From Aliiroseovarius sp. Z3 (GTDB taxonomy: Bacteria > Pseudomonadota > Alphaproteobacteria > Rhodobacterales > Rhodobacteraceae), in assembly GCF_029105185.1 (NCBI RefSeq), contig NZ_JAFMZK010000005.1, positions 234,321-298,320 on the forward strand: a DNA stretch of 64,000 nt, given 5' to 3'. The position numbers and the translations under genes are program-made. Below the pieces are notes generated by a model, which did not search any database, was not told the origin of the DNA, and worked only from the letters and a program-made list of their open reading frames with translations. Below, piece after piece: positions 37,109-47,165 of the stretch. The first letter of the stretch is position 1. The number at the start of each line of letters is the position of its first letter.

Positions 37109-37759
37109 ATGCTGCGCTATCTCTATGGTAATGATTTGAATAACTTCCCTCTGCTTGCAGACACTATGTTCCGCGATCGTGCTGAACAGTTTTCTCGTCG
37201 GTTGGGCTGGGACGTCCACGTCGACGACGCAGGGCACGAGCGGGATGAATACGACGACATGAATCCCCTCTATGTGATCTGGGAACAAGCAGATGGCCGC
37301 CACGGCGGATCCATGCGTTTTCTACCTACAGTGGGGCAAACCATGGTCAACGACCATTTCGATCACCTGACGGACGGGGTGCATATCGAAAGCCCGCTGA
37401 TCTGGGAATGCACACGTTTCTGCCTTGCACCCGGCGCGGATCGTCGCGCTTCTGCCGCTCTGGCGCTTGGTGCTGGCGAACTGATGGATGCCTTCAAGCT
37501 GCGCCACTATGTCGGTGTGTTCGATCCGCGGATGGAACGGATTTATCGCCTGATGGGGCTGGAGCCGGAAGTCATCGGAACGGCTGGTGAAGGCAAAGAT
37601 CGCATTGGCGTGGGCCTTTGGTCCATGAATGATGATGCATTTGCCCCGACTCTTGCCCGCGTGGGCGTGGATCGCGAAACCAGCAAGAACTGGCTGCGCT
37701 ATTCCCTGGGTCTTGGCCAGCGTGTTGTTGCGCCGGACGCCATTCCCGCAAGTGCATAA
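37109..37759 (+). CDS. Acyl-homoserine-lactone synthase (LuxI family)
   Basis: A 216-residue synthase making N-acyl-homoserine lactones from S-adenosylmethionine and acyl-ACP. All conserved residues are visible: Arg24, Phe28, Trp34, the acidic DEYDD region (46-50), Arg70 in GGSMRFLP, Phe84, Glu100 and Arg103 in WECTRFC. ATG at 37109 has an AAAGGAG site, favouring this over an in-frame start 11 codons earlier. Acyl chain length is not predictable; roseobacter homologues often make long-chain products. It is followed by a hairpin (37777-37799) without a T run. Confidence 0.95.
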   Translation: MLRYLYGNDLNNFPLLADTMFRDRAEQFSRRLGWDVHVDDAGHERDEYDDMNPLYVIWEQADGRHGGSMRFLPTVGQTMVNDHFDHLTDGVHIESPLIWECTRFCLAPGADRRASAALALGAGELMDAFKLRHYVGVFDPRMERIYRLMGLEPEVIGTAGEGKDRIGVGLWSMNDDAFAPTLARVGVDRETSKNWLRYSLGLGQRVVAPDAIPASA

Positions 37760-37776
37760 GCGGTAATAGGACGGAT

Positions 37777-37799
37777 CTGCGCCATACCTGCTGGCGCAG
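37777..37799 (+). terminator. Possible terminator hairpin after luxI
   Basis: Perfect 8-bp stem CTGCGCCA/TGGCGCAG (37777-37784 and 37792-37799) with a 7-base loop, 18 bases past the luxI stop. No T run follows, so it may be a weak terminator or an RNA-stabilising hairpin. Confidence 0.4.
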
Positions 37800-37826
37800 C
37801 ATCAGAGCGCAGGTTAGGGTCGCGCC

Positions 37827-39365
37827 ATGACCATTGGCGCGCACCTGACCTACTCTGACGACCAAGCGGATGCCCATGACCGCGTGGCAGATATGCTGCG
37901 CGGGGCAGGGGTGAATCTGGACGATGCGCTGCTAACGCCAATGTCGGACGGAAAGTCACAGGTCATGGCGGTCGTTGGCAAGGCGGGCTCAGGCAAGACG
38001 ATGTTGCTTGCCCAGCTATACCGCGCATTAGAAGAAGCTGGTGTCGAGGTTGTGTCCGGTGATTGGGAAGGTAAACGCCGAAAGGATCGCAGGACATTGG
38101 CCATACTGGCCCCGACCAACAAGGCTGCCAGCGTGCTGCGCAATCGCGGGGTGCCCGCAACGACCATCCATCGTATCCTCTACACGCCCGTCTATGACCC
38201 CGAATACGAGAAGATTGCCGAGTGGCTGGCGGGAAATGGCGAACGGCCCGCGATCGAAGGTCTGACAGAGGCGGCGCTGGATCGCGCATTTGCATTCTAC
38301 CAAGCCCAGAAGTCTATTCCCGGGGCGTTGGCCGCCGCGGGATTGCGCGGATCAGATTTCATTACCGGTTGGAAACGACGGGATGACCCTTTGGACATCG
38401 GGTTCGTTGATGAAAGCTCGATGCTGGATGAAAAGCAGTTCAACGATCTGCGCGAAATCTTTCCGACACTGGTGCTGTTCGGCGATCCCGCCCAGCTTGC
38501 CCCGGTGGGGCAGTCTGGTGAAATGGTCTTCGATCGGTTGGGCGACAGCCGCAAGATGGTGCTGCACCGCATTCATCGGCAGGAGCAGGACAACCCTATT
38601 CTGGACCTTGCGCATGCCTTGGCGGATGACACACTGGATTTCGCATCGTTCGAGCAAATGATCGAAGAGGCTGCGCGTTCAGATGACCGTGTTGTTGTTG
38701 CGCCGCGCGTAAATGCCGACCTCATGGCACGCTCTCCGGTTCTGGTGTGGCGCAATGTAACGCGCGTGCGCCTGATCACGGCATTCCGGGGCGCGTTTGG
38801 TGCGCCCGAGCATGAGCTGATGCCCGGTGAGCCGTTGATCTGTGATGGAATTGAGCTTCCACTGAAGCACCGCAAGAAACGGATTGATCTGGAAGCGCGT
38901 GGCCTGATCAAGGGGGCACAATGTGTCTATCTTGGCCCCGGAAAACGACCGGGGTTTTCCCGATTGCATGTGCTGGGTGCTGAAGACCCGCAATTGTCCG
39001 CCGCGTCAATCATCAAGATAGAAATGCCGGACGAAGAAGAGCCGTTCATTCCATATGCCGCACATATGGGCGCGGCTTTTTTGCATGGGGCGGCGGTGAC
39101 CATCCACAAGGCGCAGGGGTCGCAATGGCCCGAAGTTCAGGTCTTTGCACCAGATATTTGGGCGGCGTCGCGGGCAGGGCGCACCGAGGCCGGGCTGCCT
39201 TTGTGGAAGCGACTGGCCTATGTGGCAATCACACGGGCCGAAACGCGCCTGCATTGGGTGAAACGCTATGCCATGGCCCGGCCAGAGGCCGAGCTGTCGA
39301 CACAAGACCTACCCAGCAAACCGGTCCCGTTTGCATTGGAAGCGCAAGGCGAAGACGTGGCATAG
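37827..39365 (+). CDS. RecD-like superfamily 1 helicase/ATPase
   Basis: A 512-residue SF1 helicase-type ATPase. Walker A VVGKAGSGKT (51-58 for GKAGSGKT), motif Ia LAPTNKAASVLRNRG, Walker B FVDESSML near residue 193, motif III LFGDPAQLAPVG, and the C-terminal UvrD/RecD-like motif V-VI segment VTIHKAQGSQWPEV with YVAITRAETRLHW. It lacks the RecB/C partners, like the free-standing RecD2-type enzymes, but is shorter than RecD2 and lacks its N-terminal helix-hairpin-helix part. Likely 5'-3' DNA unwinding in repair or replication restart; the exact job is unknown. It follows luxI by 67 bases but is not obviously linked. Confidence 0.85.
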   Translation: MTIGAHLTYSDDQADAHDRVADMLRGAGVNLDDALLTPMSDGKSQVMAVVGKAGSGKTMLLAQLYRALEEAGVEVVSGDWEGKRRKDRRTLAILAPTNKAASVLRNRGVPATTIHRILYTPVYDPEYEKIAEWLAGNGERPAIEGLTEAALDRAFAFYQAQKSIPGALAAAGLRGSDFITGWKRRDDPLDIGFVDESSMLDEKQFNDLREIFPTLVLFGDPAQLAPVGQSGEMVFDRLGDSRKMVLHRIHRQEQDNPILDLAHALADDTLDFASFEQMIEEAARSDDRVVVAPRVNADLMARSPVLVWRNVTRVRLITAFRGAFGAPEHELMPGEPLICDGIELPLKHRKKRIDLEARGLIKGAQCVYLGPGKRPGFSRLHVLGAEDPQLSAASIIKIEMPDEEEPFIPYAAHMGAAFLHGAAVTIHKAQGSQWPEVQVFAPDIWAASRAGRTEAGLPLWKRLAYVAITRAETRLHWVKRYAMARPEAELSTQDLPSKPVPFALEAQGEDVA

Positions 39366-39380
39366 ACCCGTCTGGGGTAG

Positions 39381-40148
39381 TTACGTGCGCAGGATCACCC
39401 GGAACAGGGCTGACGCCCCCCAGCCAGCGGCAATCGCAATAACAAGGGACAGAATACCATAGATCAGTGGTTGTTCATGGGCGAGGTTGAAGATCCAACG
39501 TTCCAAACCGACCTTCTGCACGTTGATCACGGTTTCATACTGCGAAGCAACGGTCCCCGCGCGCGTCAGATAGATGCGCGTGCGATAGTCGCCTTCGGTC
39601 ACATTGGCCGGCAAGGCAATGCGTGTGTTGAACAGCGTTTCCTCTTGCAGCTCGACACTGTTTTCCATGAGTTTGTAAAGATCAGACTTCTCGCGAATAC
39701 GGATCAGCGCGCGGGTGAAATCGCGCGGGTCTTGGTTGGTGAAGGGGGTGTCGCTGATGCGGATCGACCGCTCGACCGAAATGACGTGTTTCAAATCGTC
39801 AAGGATCGAGAGTGTCTCGGTCAGCGGGGCCGAAGTTGCGACCGCATAGAAACTTGGCGCAGCGGCGAGTTCTATTGAGTCACTGTTAACCCAGATCCCG
39901 AAGCGTCGGTCCTTCTTGCGGACCGTGACCGGATGGGCTGGGCCTTCGACGACGACGATCACTTGAAGGGGGCTGTCGGTCGGGGGCGGGGTGTCGCGCT
40001 TGACGGCGCCGAAGATCAGGATCTCGGACCCCACGAAAGTCGCGGTGATTGAAACGCGGTTCTGGCTAAGCCCGGCAACGACCTTTTCCGCAGATGCGGG
40101 CAGGGCGGCAAATACAATCAACATGAGGATGGAGAGGAAGCGCAGCAT
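39381..40148 (-). CDS. TIGR02186 family membrane protein
   Basis: A 255-residue envelope protein. A signal peptide (MLRFLSILMLIVFAALPASA) precedes a beta-rich periplasmic region with ISITATFVGSEILIFGAVKRD-like strands, and a single C-terminal transmembrane helix (PLIYGILSLVIAIAAGWGAS). This arrangement is that of TIGR02186 proteins, which are found paired with TauE/SafE permeases in alphaproteobacteria. Function unknown. Its start codon overlaps the stop of the permease gene by one base, so they are coupled. It probably assists the permease at the periplasmic face. Confidence 0.87.
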   Translation of the reverse strand: MLRFLSILMLIVFAALPASAEKVVAGLSQNRVSITATFVGSEILIFGAVKRDTPPPTDSPLQVIVVVEGPAHPVTVRKKDRRFGIWVNSDSIELAAAPSFYAVATSAPLTETLSILDDLKHVISVERSIRISDTPFTNQDPRDFTRALIRIREKSDLYKLMENSVELQEETLFNTRIALPANVTEGDYRTRIYLTRAGTVASQYETVINVQKVGLERWIFNLAHEQPLIYGILSLVIAIAAGWGASALFRVILRT

Positions 40149-41065
40149 CAGTGCCCTCCCGCCTGACCGATTTCATAAAGCTCGGTCGGTTGGATCAGCA
40201 GGTCCAACCCAAGTTTGCCGCAAACCACCAGAACCATCAGCGCCAGCAAGACCCGCAACTGTTCGGCCTTGAGCTTCACGCCAATGCGCGCACCGATCTG
40301 TGCGCCAACAACGCCGCCGATCAATAGAAGAACCGCCAGCCCCATATCGACTGTATAGTTGGTCGTGGCGTGCAGAAGCGTCGTGAAAGCGGTCACGAAA
40401 ATGATCTGGAACAGTGATGTCCCGACGACCACCTTTGTCGGCATTCCCAGCAGATAGATCATCGCGGGCACCATGATAAAGCCACCGCCAACGCCCATGA
40501 TCGCCGCCAGAATACCCACCAGCACCCCCACGAGAATGGGAGGAATCACTGAGATATATAGGCCCGATGTGCGGAACTTCATCTTGAACGGCAGATTATG
40601 CACCCAAGTGTGTTTGCGCCGTTTCGGCACAGCGGATCCGCCGCGCGTTTTCATCAACGCCCGCACGCTTTCGACAAACATCAACGATCCGATGATGCCA
40701 AGGAACAGGACATAAGACAGTTTGACCAGCAAATCGACCTGCCCAATAGCCTTCAAAGCATTGAACAATTGCACGCCCAACGCAGCCCCGATCAGACCGC
40801 CGATTAGCAGCACCACCCCCATTCGAAGGTCCACCGTCTTGCGCTTCAGATGTGCCAGTACGCCGGAAAATGAGCTTGCGACGATCTGGTTGGCCTCGGT
40901 GGCCACCGCGACGGCGGGTGGGATGCCGATAAAGAACAGAAGGGGCGTCATCAGAAAGCCGCCGCCAACCCCGAACATGCCGGACAGTATACCAACGATC
41001 CCCCCAAGCCCGAGCAACAAGAATGCGTTTACGGAAACCTCGGCGATTGGCAGGTAAATCTGCAT
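40148..41065 (-). CDS. TauE/SafE-family sulfite/sulfonate exporter-like permease
   Basis: A 305-residue polytopic membrane protein with two related halves, each with the glycine-rich motif typical of TauE/SafE (GILSGMFGVGGGFLMTP near 24-40 and ILAAIMGVGGGFIMVP in the second half). The family exports or imports small sulfur-containing or organic anions; some members export sulfite or sulfoacetate. Substrate not evident. It is followed in a one-base overlap by the TIGR02186 gene and preceded 66 bases upstream by punA on the same strand. Confidence 0.9.
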   Translation of the reverse strand: MQIYLPIAEVSVNAFLLLGLGGIVGILSGMFGVGGGFLMTPLLFFIGIPPAVAVATEANQIVASSFSGVLAHLKRKTVDLRMGVVLLIGGLIGAALGVQLFNALKAIGQVDLLVKLSYVLFLGIIGSLMFVESVRALMKTRGGSAVPKRRKHTWVHNLPFKMKFRTSGLYISVIPPILVGVLVGILAAIMGVGGGFIMVPAMIYLLGMPTKVVVGTSLFQIIFVTAFTTLLHATTNYTVDMGLAVLLLIGGVVGAQIGARIGVKLKAEQLRVLLALMVLVVCGKLGLDLLIQPTELYEIGQAGGH

Positions 41066-41131
41066 TAGGAAAAAACTCTGGGCTGGCTGTGTATCTACGA
41101 TCTGTTTCTTTATTGGCCCATGAAGCGGGCG

Positions 41132-41935
41132 TTAGTCACGCGTTAAGTATCGTCGAACCAGTTTTTCCAGCTTTTCTGCGCCAAGTGGCGCCATAGCCTT
41201 GGTATGTTCATGGCTAATCGCCTCGTCCGACAGACCTTGTGCCATGTTGGTGATGGTGGAAAACGCAGCAACCCGCAGTCCAAGGAACCGCGCCAGAATC
41301 ACTTCGGGTACGGTAGACATCCCGACCGCGTCTGCCCCCAGCGTGCGAATGGCACGGATTTCGGCGGGAGTTTCAAACGACGGGCCGGAGTACCAGGCAT
41401 AGATACCGGGGGTCAGGGTAATGCCTTCATCCTTGGCGATTTCTGCAAAGCACTTCTGCATGTCTGCGTCGTAGGCGCCCCCCATGGGAACGAAACGTAC
41501 GTCTGATGCTTCTCCGATCAGGGGATTTAGACCCGAGAAGTTGATGTGATCCGAAATCAGCATCAATTCGCCCGGCGGAATGTCCAGCCGCATGGATCCA
41601 GCCGCGTTGGTCAGGATCAGGCGATCCGCGCCCAACGCTTTCAACAGCTCCAGCGGCAGACGCATCGCGTCGGCTTTTCCGTTTTCATAGTAATGCGACC
41701 GCCCGCCGAGCACGGCCACCCGCGTGCCCTCCAACTGACCGATCACCAGTTTCGGGTTATGCCCTGAAACATGTGCCTGCGGGAAACCGTCGAGCTGGTC
41801 GTAGGGGATTGCGACCCCATCGACCGTGTCGGCCAGATGCCCCAGGCCGGACCCAAGGACCAACCCGACCTCGACCGGCTCAGGTCCGGCTAAGTCGCGC
41901 ACCTGTCTGGCAAGGTTCTCAGCGCTCTTTGACAT
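41132..41935 (-). CDS. Purine nucleoside phosphorylase (PunA/XapA trimeric type)
   Basis: A 267-residue phosphorylase of the trimeric class, splitting inosine, guanosine or xanthosine. Family motifs: LVLGSGLGHL, GHNPKLVIG, LGGRSHYYENG, LTNAAGSM, YSGPSFETPAEIR with the Glu that contacts purine, and GMSTVPEV. It is the last gene of the nucleoside uptake operon, overlapping the permease gene by 17 bases, so imported purine nucleosides are phosphorolysed directly. The hexameric-type DeoD elsewhere in the window is unrelated in sequence class. Confidence 0.93.
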   Translation of the reverse strand: MSKSAENLARQVRDLAGPEPVEVGLVLGSGLGHLADTVDGVAIPYDQLDGFPQAHVSGHNPKLVIGQLEGTRVAVLGGRSHYYENGKADAMRLPLELLKALGADRLILTNAAGSMRLDIPPGELMLISDHINFSGLNPLIGEASDVRFVPMGGAYDADMQKCFAEIAKDEGITLTPGIYAWYSGPSFETPAEIRAIRTLGADAVGMSTVPEVILARFLGLRVAAFSTITNMAQGLSDEAISHEHTKAMAPLGAEKLEKLVRRYLTRD

Positions 41936-42884
41936 AGGGTTGCCCCCCGGCCTTCGGTGCGACGGCGGTGCCGCCGAACCCGGCCAGAATGATCACTGTC
42001 AGGATATAGGGCAGGGCCTGCATGAACTGCACCGGGATGACGAATGTGCCCAGGTCGATGTTCTGATACCGGTTGGCAATGGCTTCCAGAAGTCCGAACA
42101 ACAGCGTGGCATAAAGCGCATGCCAAGGCCGCCAGCGTGCGAAGATCAGGGCTGCCAGCGCGATATAGCCACGCCCCGCGCTCATTTCCTTGACGAAGCC
42201 TGCTGCCAAACCAGTGGCAAGATAAGCGCCAGCCAGTCCGCACAGGATGCCCGCGATCAGCATCGCGGCATAGCGCAGCCGGATCACCGACACACCTGCT
42301 GTATCAACCGCGGCCGGATTTTCACCCACCGCGCGCAGGCGCAGACCGAAGCGGGTGCGATACAAAACGAACCAAGATAGCGGCACCATAAGAAGCGCCA
42401 CATAGACAAGGATCGTGTGGCCTGACAACAGGTCGGAATAGATCGGTCCAAGGATCGGCACATCCGCGACTGCATTCGCAAATGGCAGCTCGACCGGCGA
42501 AAAACGCTGACCGCCCGACAGGCTCGGCGTCCGGCCACCAAGACCGAACCACGCCGTGCCGATCAGAATTGTAATGCCCGAGGCAAAGAAATTCAGTGCG
42601 ACGCCGGAGATCAGCTGGTTGCCCTGAAAGGTGATCGACGCAAGGCCATGCACACCAGAGAAGGCGATCGAAGACGCAACACCGGCCAGAAGCCCCAACC
42701 AGACCGACCCGGTTGCTGCCGCGACCGCTGCCGAGAAAAAGGCCGAGGCGAGGATCTTACCCTCAAGCCCGATATCGAAAACGCCCGCTCGTTCAGAGAA
42801 CAGCCCGGCAAGACAGGCAAGCAAAAGGGGTGTGGCAAGGCGCAGGGCGCTGTCGGCGATTTGGATGATCGTCAGGAAATCCAT
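41919..42884 (-). CDS. Nucleoside ABC transporter permease (second permease)
   Basis: A 321-residue polytopic protein of the branched-chain amino acid/ribose-type permease family (BPD_transp_2). The N-terminal TPLLLACLAGLFSERAGVFDIGLEGKIL is the usual segment of nucleoside permeases such as NupQ/BmpE. About eight to nine hydrophobic helices. It forms the membrane channel with the other permease. Its start overlaps the stop of that gene by one base and its end overlaps punA, so the operon is tightly coupled. Confidence 0.92.
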   Translation of the reverse strand: MDFLTIIQIADSALRLATPLLLACLAGLFSERAGVFDIGLEGKILASAFFSAAVAAATGSVWLGLLAGVASSIAFSGVHGLASITFQGNQLISGVALNFFASGITILIGTAWFGLGGRTPSLSGGQRFSPVELPFANAVADVPILGPIYSDLLSGHTILVYVALLMVPLSWFVLYRTRFGLRLRAVGENPAAVDTAGVSVIRLRYAAMLIAGILCGLAGAYLATGLAAGFVKEMSAGRGYIALAALIFARWRPWHALYATLLFGLLEAIANRYQNIDLGTFVIPVQFMQALPYILTVIILAGFGGTAVAPKAGGQPYVKER

Positions 42885-43981
42885 CAGTTCGCCTCCTGCT
42901 TCGCGGCCCGGATGAAGGCGCGTTCAACCGGCCCCCGAACCATGTTGTCCAGCGCCCCGGTGAACAGGATCACCAGTGCCTGAATGACGGTGACAAGCTC
43001 GCGCGGGATCTTCGTCCACAGGGACAATTCGCTGCCGCCTTGGTAAAGGAAGCCGAACAGAAGCGCGGCCAGCAGCACGCCGAACGGGTGGTTGCGGCCC
43101 ATCAGGGCCACAGCGATGCCGATAAAGCCCGCCCCTTCGACCGAGTTCAGCACAAGCCGCTCGGCTTCGCCCATGGTGTTGTTGATGGACATCATGCCGG
43201 ACAGTCCGCCAGACAGAAGCATGGCGACCATGATAATCTTGAACGGAGAAATGCCCGCATAGACCGATGCATCAGACGACAGACCAAAGGCGCGAATCTC
43301 GTAACCCAGACGCGAGCGCCACATCAGAAGATAGACGATCACACATGCTGCAAGCGCGACGAACAGCGACACATTCACCGGCGCGGATTTCGAGAAGTTG
43401 ATCCCTATGGGTGCCAGAAACTCGTGCAGGGTGGGCAGGTGTGTTGCCTCGGGGAAGTTGGCGGTTTGCGGGTTCATCTCGCCCTGAGGGCGTAGCACGT
43501 TGACCAGCACATAGTTCAGCGCCGAGGCGGCTATGAAGTTGAACATGATAGTGGTGATAACCACGTGGCTGCCCCGTCGGGCTTGCAAATAGGCGGGGAT
43601 GAAAGCCCATGCGGCACCAAACACAGCCCCGCCAACCATGGCAAACAGAAGTGCGACCGACCAATGGGGGAAGGGAATGTACAGACAAACCAACGCAACG
43701 CCTAGCCCGCCGATCATCGCCTGACCCTCGCCACCGATGTTGAACATCGCGGCCTTGAAGGCAATCGATACCGCAAGCCCGGTGAAGATGAAGTTGGTGG
43801 CATAATAAAGCGTATAGCCCCAGCCATAGGTCGACCCCAGCGCGCCGGTGATCATGGTCTGCAGGGCCTTGATTGGATTCTCGCCGATGGCCAGAATGAC
43901 CAGCCCCGACAACACGAAGGCGATCAGAAGGTTCAGAAGTGGAATTAGGGCCACATCGGCCCATTTGGGCATTTTCTGCAT
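42884..43981 (-). CDS. Nucleoside ABC transporter permease (first permease)
   Basis: A 365-residue permease of the same family with a longer N-terminus. Characteristic parts are TGLAVSIAFKAAMFNIGGEGQAMIG and LNSVEGAGFIGIAVALMGRNHP. About nine transmembrane helices. Matches NupP/BmpF-type permeases. It lies between the ATPase and second permease with one-base overlaps on both sides. Confidence 0.92.
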   Translation of the reverse strand: MQKMPKWADVALIPLLNLLIAFVLSGLVILAIGENPIKALQTMITGALGSTYGWGYTLYYATNFIFTGLAVSIAFKAAMFNIGGEGQAMIGGLGVALVCLYIPFPHWSVALLFAMVGGAVFGAAWAFIPAYLQARRGSHVVITTIMFNFIAASALNYVLVNVLRPQGEMNPQTANFPEATHLPTLHEFLAPIGINFSKSAPVNVSLFVALAACVIVYLLMWRSRLGYEIRAFGLSSDASVYAGISPFKIIMVAMLLSGGLSGMMSINNTMGEAERLVLNSVEGAGFIGIAVALMGRNHPFGVLLAALLFGFLYQGGSELSLWTKIPRELVTVIQALVILFTGALDNMVRGPVERAFIRAAKQEAN

Positions 43982-45552
43982 CAGGCTGCATCCCCTTCCT
44001 GTGTAACCCCGGCCATCAACAGACCCAGTTCACGTTCATCGGTCTGATCGGGCAACCGTTCGCCCATGATATGGCCATCGAACATCACAGCAATCCGGTC
44101 GCTGAGGGACAGGATTTCCTCTAACTCGACCGAGACCAGAAGCACTGCTTTGCCTTGATCGCGCAGTGCGATGATCTGTTTGTGAATGAACTCGATTGCC
44201 CCGATATCGACCCCACGCGTGGGCTGCCCGACGAGAAGAAGGTCAGGGTTGCGTTCAATTTCACGCGCCACAACGATTTTTTGTTGGTTGCCGCCCGAGA
44301 AGCTTTTGGCTTCCAGCTGTGGATTTGGTGGCCTTACGTCGAAACGATCCATCTTGTCCTGAGCCGTTTCAAGTATTTTAGCGTTATCCATCAAAAGCTT
44401 ATTCTTTTGATACTCGGGCGCATGGTGATAGCCAAAGACGACATTCTGCCACGCCGGGAAGTCCATGATCAGGCCGTGTTCCTGCCGGTCCTCTGGTACA
44501 TGCGCGATCCCGCGCTTGCGTCGCGAACGGCCGTCTGAGTATTTCCCGGTCAGATCAATCGGGTCGCCGTTGACGCGAATTTCGCCTGTGGCGGTGGCAT
44601 AGCCGCCCAGAACCTCCAGCAACTGCGACTGGCCGTTTCCGGATACCCCGGCGATGCCAAGAATCTCGCCCGCGCGCACATTGAGAGAAATGCCTTTCAG
44701 GCGTTCCACCCCATGATCGTCAACCATGTGCAGGTTATCGACTTCCAGAATCTTCTTGCCGGGGGTCGCAGGTACTTTGTCTACGCGCAGCAGCACCTTG
44801 CGGCCCACCATCAGTTCGGCCAGATGTTCGGGGTTGGTGTCTTTGGTTTTGACTGTCGCTGTCATTTCGCCGCGCCGCATGACAGAGACGGTGTCCGTGA
44901 TCTCCATAATCTCGCGCAGTTTGTGGGTGATCAGGATGATCGTTTTGCCCTGGTCGCGCAGGCCATTCAGGATACGGAACAGGTGGTCGGCTTCGGCGGG
45001 TGTCAACACGCCCGTCGGCTCGTCAAGAATCAGAATATCCGCTTCGCGGTAAAGAGCTTTCAGGATCTCAACACGCTGCTGTACCCCGACGCCAAGATCT
45101 TCGATCAGCGTGTCCGGGTCAACGTGGAGTTCGTATTCTTCTGCAAGCGATTTCAGTGACTTGCGCGCCTTGGCCAGCGAAGGGCGAAGCATTGCGCCAT
45201 CTTCGACCCCAAGGACCACATTCTCAACCACCGAGAAATTTTCAACCAGTTTGAAGTGCTGGAACACCATTCCGATACCGGCTGCAATCGCGGCCTGGCT
45301 GTCGGGGATCTGGGTTTCTTTTCCGTGGATGAAGATCTGCCCTTTATCCGCTTTGTAGAACCCATAGAGGATGGACATCAGGGTCGATTTCCCCGCGCCG
45401 TTTTCGCCGATGATCCCGTGGATCGTCCCCGGCTGCACGGATATCGAGATGTCCTTGTTCGCCTGCACAGGCCCAAAGGCCTTCGATATGCCGCGAAGTT
45501 CGATGGCAGGGGCAACAGTCGCCTGTTGCCCCCCTTTGATCACATCAGCCAT
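43981..45552 (-). CDS. Nucleoside ABC transporter ATP-binding protein (two ATPase domains)
   Basis: A 523-residue tandem ATPase. The first domain has Walker A GENGAGKS at 49-56, signature [17 protein letters not shown] and Walker [14 protein letters not shown]. The second has the looser loop [12 protein letters not shown], signature [16 protein letters not shown] and Walker B-like [13 protein letters not shown]. This uneven pair is typical of ribose/nucleoside importers such as NupO/BmpB. The second domain has Gln in place of the catalytic Glu region (LLLVGQPT), as in the family. Starts 7 bases after the binding-protein gene. Confidence 0.94.
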   Translation of the reverse strand: MADVIKGGQQATVAPAIELRGISKAFGPVQANKDISISVQPGTIHGIIGENGAGKSTLMSILYGFYKADKGQIFIHGKETQIPDSQAAIAAGIGMVFQHFKLVENFSVVENVVLGVEDGAMLRPSLAKARKSLKSLAEEYELHVDPDTLIEDLGVGVQQRVEILKALYREADILILDEPTGVLTPAEADHLFRILNGLRDQGKTIILITHKLREIMEITDTVSVMRRGEMTATVKTKDTNPEHLAELMVGRKVLLRVDKVPATPGKKILEVDNLHMVDDHGVERLKGISLNVRAGEILGIAGVSGNGQSQLLEVLGGYATATGEIRVNGDPIDLTGKYSDGRSRRKRGIAHVPEDRQEHGLIMDFPAWQNVVFGYHHAPEYQKNKLLMDNAKILETAQDKMDRFDVRPPNPQLEAKSFSGGNQQKIVVAREIERNPDLLLVGQPTRGVDIGAIEFIHKQIIALRDQGKAVLLVSVELEEILSLSDRIAVMFDGHIMGERLPDQTDERELGLLMAGVTQEGDAA

Positions 45553-45559
45553 TGTTCGA

Positions 45560-46555
45560 TCAGAACTTCATGACGGGGCAGGTGTCGTCCGACTGATAGT
45601 CATGGACGGCAATTTCGCCCGAGATGATCTTGGCTTTGGCGTCTTCGACGGCGGCTTTCATATCATCGGTGACCAGCTCTGCGTTGTGTTCGTCCATCGC
45701 AAGGCCAACACCCTCATGCGCCAGATCCATAACGCGCACGCCGGGTTTCAGTTCTTCGCCCTCAATCATCGCGTCATAGACCGAAACATCGACCCGTTTG
45801 ACCATCGACGTCAGAACTTTGCCCGGGTGCAGGTAGTTCTGGTTGCTGTCGACGCCAATCGACAGCACGCCTTCGTCCGCTGCGGTTTGCAGCACGCCAA
45901 GACCTGTGCCCCCTGCAGCTGCATAGATTACGTCAGCGCCTTGGCTGATCTGAGCTTTCGTCAGCTCGCCACCCTTCACCGGGTCATTCCACGCGGTTGG
46001 TGTGGTGCCGGTCATGTTCGAGATGATCTTGGCATCCGGGTTGGTTGCCAGAACACCCTGCGCATAGCCGCAACCGAATTTACGGATCAGCGGAATGTCC
46101 ATCCCACCCACGAAACCGACGGTTCCTGATTTCGAGGCCATGGCCGCCATGATCCCAGCCAGATACGACCCCTCATGTTCGGCAAAGGCCACGTTCAGCA
46201 CGTTGGGCGCATCCGACCAGCCATCATTGGTCACGAACGTGGTTTCCGGGAAGTCCGGGGCCACTTCGGACAAGGCTGCCGACATGGCAAAGCCCAGGGT
46301 GATCACCGGGTTGGCGCCGGTTTCGGCAAAGCGGCGCAGCGCCTGTTCACGCTGGGCTTCGGACTGAAGCTCGATCTCAAGATAGCTGCCGCCGGTTTCC
46401 TGCGCCCATTTTTCAGCGCCGTTGAAACCAGCTTCGTTGAACGACTTGTCGAACTTGCCGCCAAGGTCGAAAATGATCGCGGGATCGGCCAGCGCCGCCC
46501 CGGCGGTCAGGGCCATCGACGCAGCCGCGCCAAGAAATGTCTTCATCAGGGTCAT
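45560..46555 (-). CDS. BMP-family nucleoside-binding protein
   Basis: A 331-residue periplasmic binding protein. Signal peptide MKTFLGAAASMALTAGAALA, then the BMP/Med family fold with FDLGGKFDKSFNEAGFNGA and GFVGGMDIPLIRKFGCGYAQG, and a late IYAAAGGTGLGVLQTA. It lacks an obvious lipobox cysteine, so it is probably soluble in the periplasm. BMP proteins of this group bind purine nucleosides, in agreement with punA at the operon end. A GGGAG site before ATG at 46555 sets the start. It is the first gene of the operon; its promoter should lie in 46556-46711. Confidence 0.93.
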   Translation of the reverse strand: MTLMKTFLGAAASMALTAGAALADPAIIFDLGGKFDKSFNEAGFNGAEKWAQETGGSYLEIELQSEAQREQALRRFAETGANPVITLGFAMSAALSEVAPDFPETTFVTNDGWSDAPNVLNVAFAEHEGSYLAGIMAAMASKSGTVGFVGGMDIPLIRKFGCGYAQGVLATNPDAKIISNMTGTTPTAWNDPVKGGELTKAQISQGADVIYAAAGGTGLGVLQTAADEGVLSIGVDSNQNYLHPGKVLTSMVKRVDVSVYDAMIEGEELKPGVRVMDLAHEGVGLAMDEHNAELVTDDMKAAVEDAKAKIISGEIAVHDYQSDDTCPVMKF

Positions 46556-46711
46556 GTTGATACTCCCGGTTGTTGTTGTTGGGGGCCGCTGACGGAATGT
46601 CAGCCGATTCCCAGAGTCTGCGAGCAGATCGCTGAATAGGATCATCCGGGATTTTGGGCGGAGGGCAAGGGTGGGGTCAACATTAAGTTTCACTGCCCGG
46701 ACTGAAAACGC

Positions 46712-47155
46712 CTATTTTTCAGACGGTTCACGCAAGGGAAGGTGCTTGGCCAACAGGATGGCATCGACCGGGCTGCCTGTCTGGCGTGTATAATATCCGG
46801 TCCGGCGTCCAGATTCGCTCCAACCCGACGTAATATACATTGCCCGCGCTGGTTCGTTGTCCGCGGCGACTTCAAGATAAGCCAGCCTTGCGCCGCGCGA
46901 TTTCGCTTCATCTTCAAAACTGGTCAGAAGCGTGCGCCCGATACCCCTGCCTTGCTGATCCGGGTGGACGACGATTGTCAGAAGTTCTGCTTCGTCCCCG
47001 ATCACGCGCCCCATTGCAAACCCGTGCTCTGTCCCCGCCACAAGGACATGAGGAGAAGACAACAACGACCGCATTTCCTCTTCGCTCCACGCGCGGCTTG
47101 CCTTGAACACCGCAGCATGGAGTTGCGCAAGTTGAACCGGGGTGAGGTCAATCAT
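46712..47155 (-). CDS. rimI: GNAT acetyltransferase, RimI-like
   Basis: A 147-residue GNAT-fold N-acetyltransferase. The acetyl-CoA pyrophosphate-binding loop V-V-H-P-D-Q-Q-G-R-G-I-G-R-T is visible, with LEVAADNEPARAMYITSGW after it as in RimI. RimI acetylates the N-terminal Ala of ribosomal protein S18. Its position 10 bases after tsaB repeats a widely conserved tsaB-rimI arrangement. The frame is open 68 codons upstream over tsaB, which I reject as a start. Sequence otherwise ordinary. Confidence 0.88.
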   Translation of the reverse strand: MIDLTPVQLAQLHAAVFKASRAWSEEEMRSLLSSPHVLVAGTEHGFAMGRVIGDEAELLTIVVHPDQQGRGIGRTLLTSFEDEAKSRGARLAYLEVAADNEPARAMYITSGWSESGRRTGYYTRQTGSPVDAILLAKHLPLREPSEK

Positions 47156-47165
47156 TCCTTGGCTC